The notes beneath the pieces are model-generated. The model was given only the letters and a program-made list of their open reading frames with translations, was not told where the DNA came from and made no database searches. Both the position numbers and the translations under genes were made by a program. Positions 8,686 through 16,948 of a stretch of 64,000 nt of DNA are shown here, in pieces. The DNA is taken from positions 620,001 through 684,000 of the forward strand of contig NZ_CP061303.1 of the NCBI RefSeq assembly GCF_018687695.1. The letters are read 5' to 3'. Within the stretch, counting starts at the first letter, position 1. Every line of letters begins with the position of its first letter. The stretch comes from Polynucleobacter sp. MG-6-Vaara-E2. Its GTDB lineage: Bacteria; Pseudomonadota; Gammaproteobacteria; Burkholderiales; Burkholderiaceae.

Positions 8686-8735
8686 AATGAGAACTATTCT
8701 CAATTATAAGGTATATAATGAGAATCGTTCCTATT
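8686..8735. promoter_or_regulatory. two Fur-box-like operators and feoA promoter
   Basis: Site 1 at 8688-8702 (TGAGAACTATTCTCA) is a near-perfect 7-1-7 inverted repeat like the Fur consensus TGATAATnATTATCA. Site 2 at 8719-8733 (TGAGAATCGTTCCTA) is a weaker copy 31 bases downstream. A TATAAT -10 box at 8714-8719 lies between them on the plus strand. Iron-bound Fur would therefore block feoA and probably also the divergent porin. Confidence 0.75.
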
Positions 8736-8759
8736 AATTGATAAAAGTGACAATCTTCC

Positions 8760-9005
8760 ATGCATTTGGACCAGGTTGATTTAGAAGCCACCTATCGCGT
8801 TTGCACGATAAATGCACCTAAAGGCGCCCCGCAAATTAAGGGGCAGTTAGAAGATATTGGTTTTCTTCCGGGTGAGCAGGTCACCTTACTTCGTAAAGGC
8901 TTATTAAAAAAAGGGCCTTATCTTGTTCGGGTGGGTGCATCTACATTTGCCTTGCGCCAGTCTGAAGCACGCTTGATTGAGGTTGAATCGGTTCCTCATG
9001 TCTGA
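8760..9005 (+). CDS. feoA: ferrous iron transport protein A
   Basis: An 81-residue SH3-like cytoplasmic protein that assists FeoB. The FeoA signature is present: QIKGQLEDIGFLPGEQVTLL (residues 24-43), then G-P-Y-L-V-R-V-G, then a C-terminal FALRQSEA stretch that aligns with the usual LR-x-x-EA. Its last eight bases overlap the start of feoB (ATGTCTGA), so the two are translationally coupled. Expression is likely repressed by Fur through the sites upstream. Confidence 0.92.
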   Translation: MHLDQVDLEATYRVCTINAPKGAPQIKGQLEDIGFLPGEQVTLLRKGLLKKGPYLVRVGASTFALRQSEARLIEVESVPHV

Positions 9006-10911
9006 GTCGGCCGTCCACTTTTTCCCAAGCGAACCTATAGTCGCGTTATTGGGTAATCCCAATTGCGGAAAAACTGCTTTATTTAATTTGCTTACTGGCA
9101 GCCGTCAAAAGGTTGCCAACTATTCTGGTGTGACAGTAGAGCGCAAAGAGGGAAGACTCTCGCTTGCTTCTGGAAAAAATATTCGTATCTTAGATCTGCC
9201 TGGCGCGTACAGTTTGTATCCAAGATCACTCGATGAGCGTGTGACGTGTAATGTCCTCCTAGGAAGGGCAGAAGGTGAAAAGCGTCCTGATTTAGTTCTC
9301 TGCATTTTGAGTGCCATGAACCTGCGCCGTAATTTACGCTTAGTGCTGGCAGCTAAGCGCTTAGGCTTGCCCTGTGTTGTTGTCCTCAATATGCTGGACA
9401 TTGCCAAGCGTCAGGGCCTACAGATCGATATTGCGGCGCTCTCACAAGAGCTGGGCTTGCCAGTAATTACCAGCGTAGGTATTCAGTCCGATGGTGCTGA
9501 TGAGATCAAAAAATTCTTATCAGAATTGGATTGGCGAAATCTGAATCATCTTCGCACTGGTACCAGTGATGCGACATTAGAGAGTGTTGCCTCACATATC
9601 GCCCATGCAGAATCTGACAATGTTCAAGTACAACGCATTTTGCAGAATCTAGGCCTTGATCAAATCATTCCCGATCAATTAAGTGATCGATTAGATGCGG
9701 TCTTGTTGCACCCGGTATTTGGCCCCATTATTTTGGTTGCGTTGCTGTTTTGTATTTTCCAAGCGGTCTTTAGTTGGGCAACATTACCCATGGAGCTCAT
9801 CAAGACTTCAGTTGAGTATCTTGGCGCTCAAATTTCTGAGGTCTTGCCAAATTCTTGGTTGCGCAGTTTATTGATTAATGGCATCTTGGCTGGCCTTGGT
9901 GGCGTGGTGGTCTTCCTGCCGCAGATTCTGATCCTCTTCTTCTTTATTCTGCTGCTAGAAGAGTCTGGCTATTTACCAAGGGCTGCATATCTATTGGATA
10001 GGGTGATGGGCTCAGTAGGCTTATCTGGCCGTTCATTTATTCCGCTGCTCTCGAGTTTTGCCTGCGCTATCCCTGGAATCATGGCAACCAGAAGTATCTC
10101 GAATGCGCGCGATCGTATGGTCACCATTCTGATTGCCCCAATGATGACTTGCTCAGCTCGTCTGCCGGTGTACGCCTTGCTCATATCCGCCTTTATTCCA
10201 GAGCAAAAGTTATGGGCCAATATTGATTTACAAGGTTTGGTACTGTTCTTGCTTTATCTCGCCGGAATTTTTGGTGCCATGGCTGTTGCTTGGATATTAA
10301 AGCGCTTTGCTAGTGAGCAATTCAGAATGAATGCGTTGATGATGGAGTTGCCAAGTTATCACTTGCCACGCTTAGGTAACCTTGCTATTAGTTTGTGGCA
10401 ACGTGCAGAAATTTTCTTGCGTCGCGTGGGCGGCATCATCCTCATCATGACGGTTGGACTTTGGGCGCTCTCTAGCTTTCCTTTGCCACCAGAGGGTGCA
10501 ACGCTATCCCCTATTCAATACAGTTTTGCCGGCATGCTCGGACAAGCTTTGGCTCATGTCTTTTCCCCAATCGGATTTAATTGGGAAATCAGTATTGCTT
10601 TAGTGCCGGGGATGGCAGCACGAGAAGTAGTGGTGAGCTCACTGGCAACGGTCTATGCCTTGTCTAGCTCCAGCGCAGATGCTGCTGAAGCTCTCGTTCC
10701 CTTAATTTCAAGCACCTGGTCATTAGCTACTGCACTGTCTTTATTGGCTTGGTTTGTATTTGCACCGCAGTGCCTTTCAACGATTGCAGCAGTGAAGCGC
10801 GAAACGAGTGGCTGGAAGATTCCGGCCATCATGCTGAGCTACTTATTCGGACTAGCGTATATCGCTTCATTCATTACCTACCGCATCGCCATCTTCTTTG
10901 GCTTAGGTTAA
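8998..10911 (+). CDS. feoB: ferrous iron transporter FeoB
   Basis: A 637-residue inner-membrane Fe(II) transporter with an N-terminal G domain. The G1 motif GNPNCGKT is at residues 19-26, G2 in NYSGVTVE, G3 DLPG, and G4 NMLD, the usual FeoB form of NKxD. Membrane helices follow from about residue 245, with the two conserved gate regions (G-R-S-F-I-P-L-L-S-S-F-A-C-A near 345 and the Cys-containing PMMTCSARLPVY near 380) and a third conserved segment GMAAREVVVSSL near 540. ATG at 8998 overlaps the feoA stop; an earlier in-frame start at 8977 is less likely. At 637 residues it is shorter than the E. coli protein, with a minimal C-terminus. Confidence 0.93.
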   Translation: MSESAVHFFPSEPIVALLGNPNCGKTALFNLLTGSRQKVANYSGVTVERKEGRLSLASGKNIRILDLPGAYSLYPRSLDERVTCNVLLGRAEGEKRPDLVLCILSAMNLRRNLRLVLAAKRLGLPCVVVLNMLDIAKRQGLQIDIAALSQELGLPVITSVGIQSDGADEIKKFLSELDWRNLNHLRTGTSDATLESVASHIAHAESDNVQVQRILQNLGLDQIIPDQLSDRLDAVLLHPVFGPIILVALLFCIFQAVFSWATLPMELIKTSVEYLGAQISEVLPNSWLRSLLINGILAGLGGVVVFLPQILILFFFILLLEESGYLPRAAYLLDRVMGSVGLSGRSFIPLLSSFACAIPGIMATRSISNARDRMVTILIAPMMTCSARLPVYALLISAFIPEQKLWANIDLQGLVLFLLYLAGIFGAMAVAWILKRFASEQFRMNALMMELPSYHLPRLGNLAISLWQRAEIFLRRVGGIILIMTVGLWALSSFPLPPEGATLSPIQYSFAGMLGQALAHVFSPIGFNWEISIALVPGMAAREVVVSSLATVYALSSSSADAAEALVPLISSTWSLATALSLLAWFVFAPQCLSTIAAVKRETSGWKIPAIMLSYLFGLAYIASFITYRIAIFFGLG

Positions 10912-11022
10912 AAGACTCCATTTATATTTGCTGCACCACCGCATAAATTGCTGCAGTACTATTCTTTTTGTAGTCATAAATGAGCAGTAAACACAATATA
11001 CAAAAAGAACAAGGAGATTGGA

Positions 11023-12066
11023 ATGAGTTCACGCCGTCAATTTATGAAAACTGCATCAGCAGCAGGTGCTGGTTTAGTAGCCGCTTCCACTATAGGTGTG
11101 ATGAATGAAGCTTCAGCACATCAAACTTCAGTATGGGGTGGTGAGCCATACACAGGTCCACGTGAAATGGTCAAGAACAGCAAGATCCTCTCCATCATGA
11201 ATGGAGATGGTACTGAGACCTTGGGTGTTGTCACTCCTAAGGGTGTAATCGATGTTCGCGCTGTTGCCAAGAAGATGAAAATTGCTGCGCCAACAACTTT
11301 GGATCAACTTTTGCAAGAAGGTAATGCTGCGGGCTTTAATAAAGTAGTGGCAAGCGCTGATAAATCCGGTGTCCCTTATTTAAAAGAATCCGATATTACT
11401 TTTGGTCGTCTGTTCAAGAACCCTGGAAAGATTGTGTGCGTCGGTTTGAACTTTCGCGCGCATGCTGATGAGGTTGGTAGAGGTTACCCACGAGTCCCGC
11501 CATTGTTCAATAAATACAATAATAGTCTTGCCGCTCATAACTGCTTATTACAGATCCCTTCACCATCTGTTTCTTATAAGCTTGATTACGAAACCGAACT
11601 CTTGATTGTGATTGGCAAACAAGGGCGTAACGTCCCAGAATCAGCAGCACTGGATTATGTTGCTGGCTATTGCACTTCCAACGATTTTTCATCACGCGAC
11701 TTGCAATTAGAGTTACCTAATGGTCAGTGGATGGTGGGCAAGACCTTAGATCAATACGCGCCAATCGGACCGTATTTTGTAACCGCGGATTTGGTTGGTG
11801 ATCCCAATAACTTAACCGTTAAAACTTGGGTCAACGGTGAGCTACGTCAAAACTCCAATACATCCGACTTTATTCACAACACCCAAAAAATGATCTCTTA
11901 CATTAGCACCTATTGGACCCTAGAGCCGGGGGATATTATCTTTACTGGAACTCCGGAAGGCGTGATTGCAGGAATGCCACAGGGTAAGCAAGTTTGGCTG
12001 AAGAAGGGTGACAAGGTGGTAAGTTCCGTAGGTAATCTTGGCGAACTTAAATTTACCTTGGCTTAA
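11023..12066 (+). CDS. fumarylacetoacetate hydrolase family protein with Tat signal
   Basis: A 347-residue protein. Residues 1-33 form a twin-arginine signal: S-S-R-R-Q-F-M-K-T-A, a hydrophobic core, then A-S-A-H. The rest is a FAH-fold domain with the metal-binding acids in DYETELLIVIGK (near residue 188) and TSNDFSSRDLQLE, the GKTLDQYAPIGP loop, and the closing GDIIFTGTPEGV. FAH enzymes cleave or hydrate acylpyruvate-type C-C bonds using a divalent metal. Export of this normally cytoplasmic fold is unusual. It is preceded by an AAGGAG box and followed by a bidirectional terminator. The substrate is unknown. Confidence 0.85.
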   Translation: MSSRRQFMKTASAAGAGLVAASTIGVMNEASAHQTSVWGGEPYTGPREMVKNSKILSIMNGDGTETLGVVTPKGVIDVRAVAKKMKIAAPTTLDQLLQEGNAAGFNKVVASADKSGVPYLKESDITFGRLFKNPGKIVCVGLNFRAHADEVGRGYPRVPPLFNKYNNSLAAHNCLLQIPSPSVSYKLDYETELLIVIGKQGRNVPESAALDYVAGYCTSNDFSSRDLQLELPNGQWMVGKTLDQYAPIGPYFVTADLVGDPNNLTVKTWVNGELRQNSNTSDFIHNTQKMISYISTYWTLEPGDIIFTGTPEGVIAGMPQGKQVWLKKGDKVVSSVGNLGELKFTLA

Positions 12067-12092
12067 GTCAATACATAACTAAGTTGTGCATT

Positions 12093-12120
12093 AAAAAAGC
12101 CACCCTAGGGTGGCTTTTGT
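12093..12120. terminator. bidirectional intrinsic terminator
   Basis: A hairpin GCCACCC-TA-GGGTGGC flanked by an A6 run on the left and T4 on the right lies between two convergent FAH-family genes. Confidence 0.85.
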
Positions 12121-12141
12121 TGTTCAATGACCAGTTACTGC

Positions 12142-13029
12142 TTAGACAGCAACAAATGTATTTTCTAATTTACCGATACCACCCATCTCAACCACAACTA
12201 CATCTCCATTGACCAAATACTTTGGCGGCTTAAAGCCAATACCAACACCAACTGGTGTGCCGGTTGCAATAAGATCACCAGGGTAGAGGGTAATGCCGGC
12301 AGAAACGGTGGCAATCATGTTTGGAATATCAAAGATGAGGTCTTTGGTATTGGAGTTTTGGCGTAGCTCGCCGTTCACCCAGCATTTCACGGAAATATCT
12401 TCGGCATTTACTTCATCGGCAGTGACAACCCATGGACCCATGGGGCAGAAGGTATCAAAACTCTTGCCTAAAAACCATTGCTTGTGACGTTGTTGCCAAT
12501 CACGTGCAGTCACATCATTGATGGCGGTGTAACCCCAGACATGTTTCATTGCATCGGCTTCGCTGATACCTTTGCCACCTTTACCAATCACAATCGTTAA
12601 CTCAGCTTCATAGTCGATGCAGGTAGAAACCGCAGTCGGAATAATGACATTGGTATTAGGACCTGTTACAGACTCAGGTGGCTTGGTAAAAAAGATTGCG
12701 TGACTTGGGATATCTTCACCAGGTTTTGCGCTGCCATCGAAGCCGCTATTAGAAAACTCTTTAGCGTGCTCATGATAATTTTTGCCTACACAGAAAATAT
12801 TTCTGCGCGGTCTTGGAATGGGCGCAAGTAAACGCACATCATCGAATGCGTGAGCAGCAACTGGCTTGGGTAATTTGCCTGCTAGGTCAGATTTAAGGAT
12901 GGCAACGATGCCATCTTCACTGACATCGACCCCTAAATCGAGTTCTTGAACTGTCGTACCATCAGCCGAGACAATTCCTACGAGTGTTTTCGAAGGTTCT
13001 TTTGTTAAAGAAAATGCTGCATATCTCAT
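12142..13029 (-). CDS. fumarylacetoacetate hydrolase family protein (cytoplasmic)
   Basis: A 295-residue FAH-family enzyme with no export signal. After an N-terminal subdomain (1-70), the catalytic domain shows VGKNYHEHAKEF near 85, the metal ligands in IDYEAELTIVIGKGG near 142, the YTAINDVTARDWQ segment, GKSFDTFCPMGPW, and GDLIATGTPVGVG near the end. It belongs to the acylpyruvate hydrolase / ureidoglycolate lyase-like group; the precise substrate is not evident. It is convergent with the Tat-signal homologue and divergent from a Bug receptor gene, suggesting one catabolic locus. Confidence 0.85.
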   Translation of the reverse strand: MRYAAFSLTKEPSKTLVGIVSADGTTVQELDLGVDVSEDGIVAILKSDLAGKLPKPVAAHAFDDVRLLAPIPRPRRNIFCVGKNYHEHAKEFSNSGFDGSAKPGEDIPSHAIFFTKPPESVTGPNTNVIIPTAVSTCIDYEAELTIVIGKGGKGISEADAMKHVWGYTAINDVTARDWQQRHKQWFLGKSFDTFCPMGPWVVTADEVNAEDISVKCWVNGELRQNSNTKDLIFDIPNMIATVSAGITLYPGDLIATGTPVGVGIGFKPPKYLVNGDVVVVEMGGIGKLENTFVAV

Positions 13030-13139
13030 CTTGCTATCTCCATTGGGGGTTATGTCTAAGTTAACCCTTGTTTATTGTCTTGATTCTTGTAGTAGGATAA
13101 AGAGCATAAATAATAACTAAATTACGATTTAGAGACAAA

Positions 13140-14126
13140 ATGAGACAAAAATCCTATCTTAGTCGCGTGCTGGGCTGTATTGCAGCATCTTTGTTAACGG
13201 TTTCAGCCTTTGCTCAGACACAAGAGCCTTGGCCAACCAAGTCGATTACGATGGTAGTGCCATTTCCTCCTGGCGGGGTAGCAGATGCTGTGGGTAGACC
13301 AGTTGCAGAAGCGCTCTCCCGTATTTTGGGTCAGCCTGTGATCGTTGAAAACAAAGCTGGCGCTGGTGGTGGCATTGGTATGGCTGCGGTTGCAAGATCT
13401 AAGCCGGACGGTTACACCATCTTGATGGCCCTATCATCAATTTCGATTATTCCCGAGGCAGATAAAGTTGTTGGCCGTGAACAATCATTTCAACTAAACC
13501 AACTCAAACCCATTGCACGCTTTACTGCAGATCCAACAGTATTGGTGGTGAGGGCAGATAGCCCCTGGAAAGATTACAAGTCGTTTGTAGCGGCGATGCG
13601 CGCTAATCCTGGTAAATACAATTTTGGTTCATCGGGAAATTACGGCACGATGCACGTGCCAATGGAGATGCTGAAATCTTCTGAGAAGTTTTACATGGTC
13701 CACATTCCTTACACAGGCGCAGGCCCCGCAATTGTTGGGCTTTTAGGAGGACAGGTTGACGCTATTGCAACGGGTCCATCTTCCATCGTGCAGCAGATCA
13801 AAGCAGGTAAGGTTAGGGCTCTAGCGCATTGGGGTGATGGCAGATTGGCTAGCATGCCTGATGTTCCAAGCTTTAAAGAAATGGGCGTCAAGGTTGAGTT
13901 TTCACAATGGGCAGGTTTGTTTGTGCCAAGCGCCACGCCTGACTACATCACTAACAAATTACGTGAAGCAGCCAAGCAAGCCTCCACTGATGAGCGTGTG
14001 CGCTCAGTCATTAATGGTGCGGGTAGCCCAATTCAGTACATGGATGCACCCGAATTCAAGGTTTATTGGGATAAAGAATCTGCCCAGATGGGTGAAGTCG
14101 TCAGAAAGATTGGAAAGGTTGAATGA
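13140..14126 (+). CDS. Bug/TctC-type tripartite tricarboxylate receptor protein
   Basis: A 328-residue periplasmic receptor. The signal peptide ends at AFAQ (about residue 25), and the mature protein starts with the family motif W-P-x-K-x-I-T-M-V-V-P-F-P-P-G-G near 31-46. Other hallmarks are VENKAGAGGGIG, the PDGYT loop, PGKYNFGSSG, and V-H-I-P-Y-T-G-A-G-P. Bug proteins bind carboxylates or other small organic ligands. Its stop overlaps the start of the secreted class II aldolase gene (ATGATGA), so the pair is co-expressed. No TctA or TctB gene is nearby. Confidence 0.92.
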   Translation: MRQKSYLSRVLGCIAASLLTVSAFAQTQEPWPTKSITMVVPFPPGGVADAVGRPVAEALSRILGQPVIVENKAGAGGGIGMAAVARSKPDGYTILMALSSISIIPEADKVVGREQSFQLNQLKPIARFTADPTVLVVRADSPWKDYKSFVAAMRANPGKYNFGSSGNYGTMHVPMEMLKSSEKFYMVHIPYTGAGPAIVGLLGGQVDAIATGPSSIVQQIKAGKVRALAHWGDGRLASMPDVPSFKEMGVKVEFSQWAGLFVPSATPDYITNKLREAAKQASTDERVRSVINGAGSPIQYMDAPEFKVYWDKESAQMGEVVRKIGKVE

Positions 14127-14923
14127 TGAAAAGAGTCTTCATTTCACTTCTCATGCTGGGAGCGACGCATGTCAGTGCGCAAACTGTTCAAGAACAAATA
14201 GCACAAGATCCCAAAGTCAAGGCTGCTGTTGAAGAATTAGTGATTGCTAATCATATTTTGTATGACCAAAATGCAGTAGATGGTTATGGTCATATTAGTG
14301 TTCGTAATCCTAATAACCCTAATACTTTCTTTCTGGCTAGGAGTGTTGCTCCATCGGTAGTGCAGGTGGAAGACATCATGGAATTTGATATGAACGGTAA
14401 AGCGCTCCACGGCGATACGCGGGTTGCGTATGGTGAGCGCTTTATTCATAGCGGCATTCTCAAAAACCGTCCCGATATTAATTCAGCGATTCATGGCCAT
14501 GCGGCCCCGATTCTGCCCTACGGCTTGACTGGAACCACACTCAAGCCGGTCTATCACATGAGTTCGTTCTTGGGTGAAGGCGCGCCTATTTTTGAGATCC
14601 GCAATTTTGCTAAACCCAATCCTGATACCGATATGTTTGTTAGTAGTGTAGATCTCGGTAACGCGCTATCCCAAACGATGGGTTTGCAATATTTTGTCTT
14701 GATGCGGGGTCATGGCTATGCCGCTGGCGCGGACTCAATTAAGAAAGCAGTCTTCAGAGCGGTATATGCGATTCAAAACGCCAGCATTCAGAGTGAGGCA
14801 ATGAAGATGGGGCAAGTGCAATACCTGACCCCTGGTGAAGCATCTATTTCTCAAGAGACCATTGAGAAGACTATTGGACGTCCATGGCAGCTATGGAGTG
14901 AGCGCGTCAAAAAACCGCAATAG
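14123..14923 (+). CDS. class II aldolase/adducin family protein with Sec signal peptide
   Basis: A 266-residue protein. Residues 1-20 are a Sec signal peptide (cleavage after HVSA). The mature domain is a class II aldolase/adducin fold: YGHISVRNP near 53-61, the zinc ligands in IHGHAAPILPYG near 122-134, and the third in RGHGYAAGADS near 193. Relatives are zinc aldolases acting on sugar phosphates or hydroxy-acids in the cytoplasm; the signal peptide indicates a periplasmic member with an unphosphorylated substrate. It overlaps the Bug receptor gene by four bases and may act on the same ligand. The second Met (14126) is an equal start candidate. Confidence 0.82.
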   Translation: MMKRVFISLLMLGATHVSAQTVQEQIAQDPKVKAAVEELVIANHILYDQNAVDGYGHISVRNPNNPNTFFLARSVAPSVVQVEDIMEFDMNGKALHGDTRVAYGERFIHSGILKNRPDINSAIHGHAAPILPYGLTGTTLKPVYHMSSFLGEGAPIFEIRNFAKPNPDTDMFVSSVDLGNALSQTMGLQYFVLMRGHGYAAGADSIKKAVFRAVYAIQNASIQSEAMKMGQVQYLTPGEASISQETIEKTIGRPWQLWSERVKKPQ

Positions 14924-14942
14924 TTGTTAAACTCTCTGCATC

Positions 14943-15764
14943 ATGAAGATGCAGCTATTTGTGCGCATGCCACGTATCCAGTGGCTTTTAAAGTGCGCTT
15001 TCACACCAATATTCGTTTTGGCATTCCTTGCGGTCATGCCAACGACGGCTATGGCTGTTTTGCAAGATGAGATTCAGGTATACGACGATGAGATTAATGC
15101 CAAGGGTGAGTCTAGCTTAGAGCTGCATGTGAATAGCACTCCTCGCGGAATACAGACACCGTCCTATCCTGGTGAGGTGATGAATAACAATGGCGTGCGC
15201 GTTACTCCCGAGCTTGCTTATGGCCTTGGCCATGATCTTGAGGCTGGTCTTTATATCTCTTACGTGAACTATGACAATAAATTTCAGTATGCAGCCACAA
15301 AAGTTCGTTTGAAGTGGTTGCCTTATCGGGAAGAAAAGGGCGACCCTTTTTTTGCCGGCGTTAATCTGGAATTATCAAATGTCCAACCTCAGTTTGATGA
15401 ATCAAGATATAACGGCGAAGCCCGTTTTATCATTGGTAAGCACTTTGATGAATGGCTATTCTCATTTAACCCGATCATTGATATGCCGCTGTCACAGCCG
15501 TATGTGCACCAATCGCCATACTTTTCAACCGCTACGCGTCTATCGAGAGAGGTTATCCCTGATTTAGCTTTAGGAGTGGAGTATTACTCGAATCTCAATC
15601 AATTGGGGCAGCCAATCAATTATCAAAATACCCAACAGTTGGGATTCTTGATGATGTACTACGACGGCAAACCCATTTCTTTTCAGGCAGGTGTAGGGAA
15701 GGGTTTCTCCAATAGCACGGACTCATTGACCCTAAAGGCAATCTTCTCCATTCCCTTGCCTTAG
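14943..15764 (+). CDS. predicted outer-membrane beta-barrel protein
   Basis: A 273-residue protein with a long N-terminal signal region (residues 1-38, hydrophobic core FVLAFLAVM, cleavage near TAMA). The mature part alternates polar and hydrophobic residues with many Tyr/Phe, Gly and Asn turns (for example LEAGLYISYVNYDN, FFAGVNLELSN) and ends in a Phe-Ser-Ile-Pro-Leu-Pro terminus, consistent with a small barrel of about 10-12 strands. I do not recognise a named family. It is 19 bases after the secreted aldolase gene and probably in its operon, perhaps as its outer-membrane entry route. Confidence 0.7.
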   Translation: MKMQLFVRMPRIQWLLKCAFTPIFVLAFLAVMPTTAMAVLQDEIQVYDDEINAKGESSLELHVNSTPRGIQTPSYPGEVMNNNGVRVTPELAYGLGHDLEAGLYISYVNYDNKFQYAATKVRLKWLPYREEKGDPFFAGVNLELSNVQPQFDESRYNGEARFIIGKHFDEWLFSFNPIIDMPLSQPYVHQSPYFSTATRLSREVIPDLALGVEYYSNLNQLGQPINYQNTQQLGFLMMYYDGKPISFQAGVGKGFSNSTDSLTLKAIFSIPLP

Positions 15765-15876
15765 GGATGGCGCCATATTGAGGATTGTGCATCTTGGCAA
15801 TAAATGTTTAATATGGTGGTAATGGGCAAAAGCCCATACATAAATAAAACAATATTGACCTTAGTCGGAGACAGCC

Positions 15877-16866
15877 ATGTTTAGTCTTAATTGTATGAAG
15901 CGCACGTGTGCACTTGGAGTATTGATATGTGCAGCATTACTGCTCACCATTCCAGCTGCGCAAGCACAGCCTTTCCCCAACAAGCCTGTCAAAATTATTG
16001 TGACAGCGGCACCAGGCGGTACGACCGATATATCTTCGCGTGCTCTCTCTGACATCTTGGGTAAAGAGCTTGGTCAAACTGTCATTGTTGAGAACAAGGC
16101 TGGTGGCGCAGGAATCATTGGCTTGCAAGCATTGCTTGCCTCGCCTGCAGATGGTTACACCATGGCGATGGGCAATATTGGTCCAAACGCGATTAATTAC
16201 AGCCTATACAAAAGCCTTCCGTACAAGATGGAAGATATGGAGCCAATTACAATCGTGATTGCCAACCCAAACGTATTGGTTGTGAATCCAGAAGTACCTG
16301 CAAAGACGGTTGCTGAGTTAGTGGCCCTTGCTAAGGCTAATCCTGGCAAGTATTCTTTTGCCTCCTCTGGTCGTGGCCAATCCATTCATATGTCAGGCGA
16401 GCTCTTTAAGACGCAAGCGGGCATTGACATCATTCACGTACCTTACAAAGGTGCAGGCCCAGCACTCGCCGATTTACTCGCTGGTCAGACGAGCATGATG
16501 GTGGATAACTTGCCAAGCTCAATGCAATATATCAAGTCGGGTAAATTACGTGCCTTAGCGGTTACTAGTAAAAATCGAGTAGCAGAATTGCCGGACGTGC
16601 CAACCATGATTCAATCAGGCTATCCAAACTTTGAAGTAACAGCTTGGTTTGGATTATTTGTTCCAGCTGGTACACCAAAGCCGGTAATCGATAAGCTCTA
16701 TGTAGCAGTGAAAAAGGCATTGGATTCCCCAGAGATTAAGCAGCGCTGGAAGGACTTAGGGGGTTGGGCAGTAGGCGATACACCGGCAAACACCAAACTT
16801 TTTATTGCAGCCGAGAAGAAGAAGTGGGAGCTAGTTGCTCAGCAAGCCAAGATTGAAGCTGAATAA
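15877..16866 (+). CDS. Bug/TctC-type tripartite tricarboxylate receptor protein
   Basis: A 329-residue periplasmic receptor with a Sec signal peptide (cleavage after AQA, about residue 30). The Bug signature is complete: F-P-x-K-P-V-K-I-I-V-T-A-A-P-G-G-T-T-D near 33-51, VENKAGGAGIIG, PADGYTMAMG, PGKYSFASSGRGQSIHMSGE, and IIHVPYKGAGPAL. It is monocistronic, with a strong terminator downstream. The ligand is unknown. Confidence 0.92.
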   Translation: MFSLNCMKRTCALGVLICAALLLTIPAAQAQPFPNKPVKIIVTAAPGGTTDISSRALSDILGKELGQTVIVENKAGGAGIIGLQALLASPADGYTMAMGNIGPNAINYSLYKSLPYKMEDMEPITIVIANPNVLVVNPEVPAKTVAELVALAKANPGKYSFASSGRGQSIHMSGELFKTQAGIDIIHVPYKGAGPALADLLAGQTSMMVDNLPSSMQYIKSGKLRALAVTSKNRVAELPDVPTMIQSGYPNFEVTAWFGLFVPAGTPKPVIDKLYVAVKKALDSPEIKQRWKDLGGWAVGDTPANTKLFIAAEKKKWELVAQQAKIEAE

Positions 16867-16895
16867 CTACCCAGTAATCAATCGCTTCAAAGTAA

Positions 16896-16928
16896 AAGGG
16901 GATCTCATTGAGATCCCCTTATTGTTTT
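16896..16928 (+). terminator. intrinsic terminator
   Basis: A perfect hairpin GGGGATCTCA / TGAGATCCCC followed by TTATTGTTTTTT. It closes the Bug receptor gene and may also serve the convergent receptor gene on the other strand. Confidence 0.85.
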
Positions 16929-16948
16929 TTGCAAATACGAATTCCTTT

